From UBA5314 sp040217815 (GTDB taxonomy: Bacteria; Bacillota; Syntrophomonadia; Syntrophomonadales; Syntrophomonadaceae): 64,000 nucleotides of DNA. Positions within the stretch are counted from its first letter, which is position 1. The number at the start of each line of letters is the position of its first letter. The position numbers and the translations under genes are program-made. The DNA lies in NCBI GenBank assembly GCA_040217815.1, contig JBEHWI010000001.1:62001-126000 (forward strand), in the 5' to 3' direction. The notes beneath the pieces were generated by a model. It did not search any database, had not been told where the DNA came from, and worked only from the letters and a program-made list of their open reading frames with translations. Of the stretch, positions 62,526-64,000 are shown piece by piece.

Positions 62526-63446
62526 CTATAACCTTGAGGCAACCCTGAGTTTAGCACTCCTGGCCCGGATATTGTTCTCGCATTCTTCTTCACTGGGAAC
62601 AACCGGTTTTCTGGTGATGATCTGCAACTCGGCCCGGTGGTGGCAGGTGCATACCGGTTGGTGCGGCGGGCAGATGCAGCTTCTAGCCTTTTCCTGAAAA
62701 AACAGTTTCACCATTCTGTCCTCCAGGGAGTGGAAGGTAATGATGCATAACCTGCCGCCTTTATTTAAAACTGCCAAAGCCTGCGGCAAAACTGCCTGCA
62801 GGGCTTCCAATTCTCCGTTTACCGCGATGCGCAAGGCCTGAAAGGTCTTGCGGCCCGGGTGCTTTTCCCGGCGGTACCTGGCTGGCACTGCGTTTTTAAT
62901 AACCTCTACCAGTTCCAGGGTGGAATGGATCTCTCCCTTGCTGCGGGTTTGAACAATAGCCCGGGCAATAGCTGGTGCGTATTTTTCTTCACCATAGGTC
63001 CAGAGGATCTTCTTCAACTGCCCTTCAGGACATTCGTTTACCAGATGCCAGGCGCTTGTTTCCTGCTCCCGGTTCATTCTCATATCCAAACGAGCATCTT
63101 CATGATAACTGAAGCCCCGTTCCGGCTCATCGAGCTGGAACGATGACACCCCCAGATCGATCAAAATCCCATCAACAGCATCCATGCCCAGCTTGCCAAG
63201 GGTAGCCTCCAAATCCCTAAAATCAGCATGAACAAAATCTACCCGTCCTGTCTCAAACCGTCCCCTGGTTCTCTCCAGGACCGCTCTGTCCTTGTCCAGG
63301 GCTATCACCCGGGAGCCCGGCGCGAGCTTGGTCAGCAGCATAGCCAGATGGCCTCCACCGCCGACCGTACAATCTATGTAGATCCCTTCAGGGTTCGTTA
63401 CCAGATGGTCTATCGTTGGGCCTAACAAAACCGGTAGATGCGCCAT
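62526..63446 (-). CDS. rsmH: 16S rRNA (cytosine1402-N4)-methyltransferase RsmH
   Basis: A 306-residue AdoMet-dependent enzyme that methylates C1402 in the ribosomal decoding site (formerly MraW). The AdoMet loop DCTVGGGGHLAMLL is near the N-terminus, followed by DGILIDLGVSSFQLDEPERGFSY and the ITFHSLEDRMVK block. It follows mraZ by 10 nt. Confidence 0.97.
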   Translation of the reverse strand: MAHLPVLLGPTIDHLVTNPEGIYIDCTVGGGGHLAMLLTKLAPGSRVIALDKDRAVLERTRGRFETGRVDFVHADFRDLEATLGKLGMDAVDGILIDLGVSSFQLDEPERGFSYHEDARLDMRMNREQETSAWHLVNECPEGQLKKILWTYGEEKYAPAIARAIVQTRSKGEIHSTLELVEVIKNAVPARYRREKHPGRKTFQALRIAVNGELEALQAVLPQALAVLNKGGRLCIITFHSLEDRMVKLFFQEKARSCICPPHQPVCTCHHRAELQIITRKPVVPSEEECENNIRARSAKLRVASRL

Positions 63447-63456
63447 AGCTCCCTTT

Positions 63457-63879
63457 CTAAATACCCAAACTTTCGGCTATTTCTTCAAAATTGGAACCAG
63501 CCATACCGTTATATTGTGCCCATTTATCACCAGCCCAAATCTCCAGCCTGGAGCCAACTCCGATTATAACTACATCCTTTTCCACCTGAGCATAGTCTCG
63601 CAGGTTTAAGGGTAGTAATACTCGGCCCTGTTTGTCTGCCTCCAATTCAGCAGCCCCAGAAAAGAAAAATCTAACAAAAGAGCGCACATCTCCGCGGGTA
63701 AACGGAAGTGCCCTTAATTTTGCCTCTATGTTCATCCACTCATCCAGGGTGTAGACGAATATGCAGTTGTCTAAGCCCTTGGTAGCAATAAATCGTTCCC
63801 CCAGTTCGTCGCGCAAACGGGAGGGTATGGTGATTCTGCCCTTGGGATCCAGGCTATGCTGGTACTCGCCCAGAAGCAT
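63457..63879 (-). CDS. mraZ: Transcriptional regulator MraZ
   Basis: A 140-residue protein with two AbrB-like SWV repeats. The first has EYQHSLDPKGRITIPSRLRDEL and the second ELEADKQGRVLLPLNLRDYA. MraZ binds DNA repeats ahead of its own gene and represses the dcw cluster in other bacteria. The ATG at 63879 (MLLGEYQH) is 8 nt after GAGGAG. The frame to 63921 would cover the operator and lacks support. Confidence 0.95.
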   Translation of the reverse strand: MLLGEYQHSLDPKGRITIPSRLRDELGERFIATKGLDNCIFVYTLDEWMNIEAKLRALPFTRGDVRSFVRFFFSGAAELEADKQGRVLLPLNLRDYAQVEKDVVIIGVGSRLEIWAGDKWAQYNGMAGSNFEEIAESLGI

Positions 63880-63910
63880 ATTTCTGGCTCCTCTCACCAT
63901 TTCTGTGGGA

Positions 63911-63950
63911 TGTTGCTCCACTTTAACCCACTTTAACCCACCATATTCTA
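63911..63950 (-). promoter_or_regulatory. MraZ-type operator repeats and possible -10 of the dcw promoter
   Basis: On the minus strand TGGGTTAAAG occurs twice in direct repeat (63940-63931, 63930-63921), followed by TGGAGCAACA (63920-63911). This gives three TGG-starting units at a 10-bp period, as in known MraZ binding sites. TAGAAT (63950-63945) lies just upstream and could be a -10, which would put the start of transcription within the operator. No clear -35 was found. Confidence 0.7.
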
Positions 63951-64000
63951 CCCCTTACCCACAGTTCCCTCCTTTGTGAAAAAAGTAACAATAAATATCC

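Noticed and set aside
1..64000. CRISPR array, tRNA or rRNA genes, prophage or complete insertion sequence
   Set aside because: No regularly spaced repeats, no cloverleaf sequences and no transposase or phage proteins are present; the three intergenic repeats carry no gene.

Overview
The window is a stretch of chromosome from an endospore-forming, flagellated Firmicute of the Clostridia type. It carries spoIIGA-sigE-sigG, a Bacillus/Clostridia-style fla/che operon (FliY, CheC, CheD, FlhF/FlhG, SigD), CodY, and a dcw cluster with small basic protein and DUF881 genes beside FtsA/FtsZ. MurE has a DNPR motif, so the wall should contain meso-diaminopimelate. Base composition and family details recall Syntrophomonadaceae such as Syntrophomonas, but that is an impression and has not been checked. 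Every gene lies on the minus strand except two very small ones near 39.1-39.5 kb, so the transcription order runs from high to low coordinates.

Layout in transcription order: (1) 63.9-49.5 kb, the division and wall (dcw) cluster: mraZ, rsmH, ftsL-like, a PASTA-tailed class B PBP, murE, murF, mraY, murD, ftsW, murG, murC, murA. No murB is present. (2) 49.1-44.0 kb: ftsQ, two tandem DUF881 genes, sbp (DUF1290), ftsA, ftsZ and a strong terminator. (3) 43.8-41.0 kb, the sporulation cassette: spoIIGA, sigE, terminator, sigG and a 44-residue membrane peptide, then a terminator. (4) 40.9-39.1 kb, an accessory island: an orphan beta-class DNA methyltransferase and two small plus-strand genes. (5) 38.9-30.3 kb, the conserved dprA-topA-trmFO-xerC-hslV-hslU-codY run, ending in a terminator. 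(6) 30.2 kb to the left edge, the fla/che operon: flgB, flgC, fliE-J, ylxF-like, fliK, flgD, a flagellar operon protein, flgE, flbD, fliL, fliM, fliY, cheY, fliO-R, flhB, flhA, flhF, flhG, a PilZ gene, cheB, cheA, cheW, cheC, cheD, sigD, a FapA-family gene and the first codons of one more gene.

The main unexplained structure is a family of three intergenic repeats (23460-23672, 30359-30594, 49208-49463). They share a core and each is bounded by roughly 50-bp inverted arms. The arms differ between copies, yet within a copy each matches its partner. All three sit at or within 15 nt downstream of a stop codon, and one supplies the codY stop codon itself. Other points of note are a probable AUU start for hslU, three genes too short for routine calling (44, 54 and 61 residues), MraZ operator repeats, and a 6-codon leader coupled to murC. 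No tRNA, rRNA, CRISPR array, prophage or complete insertion sequence was seen.
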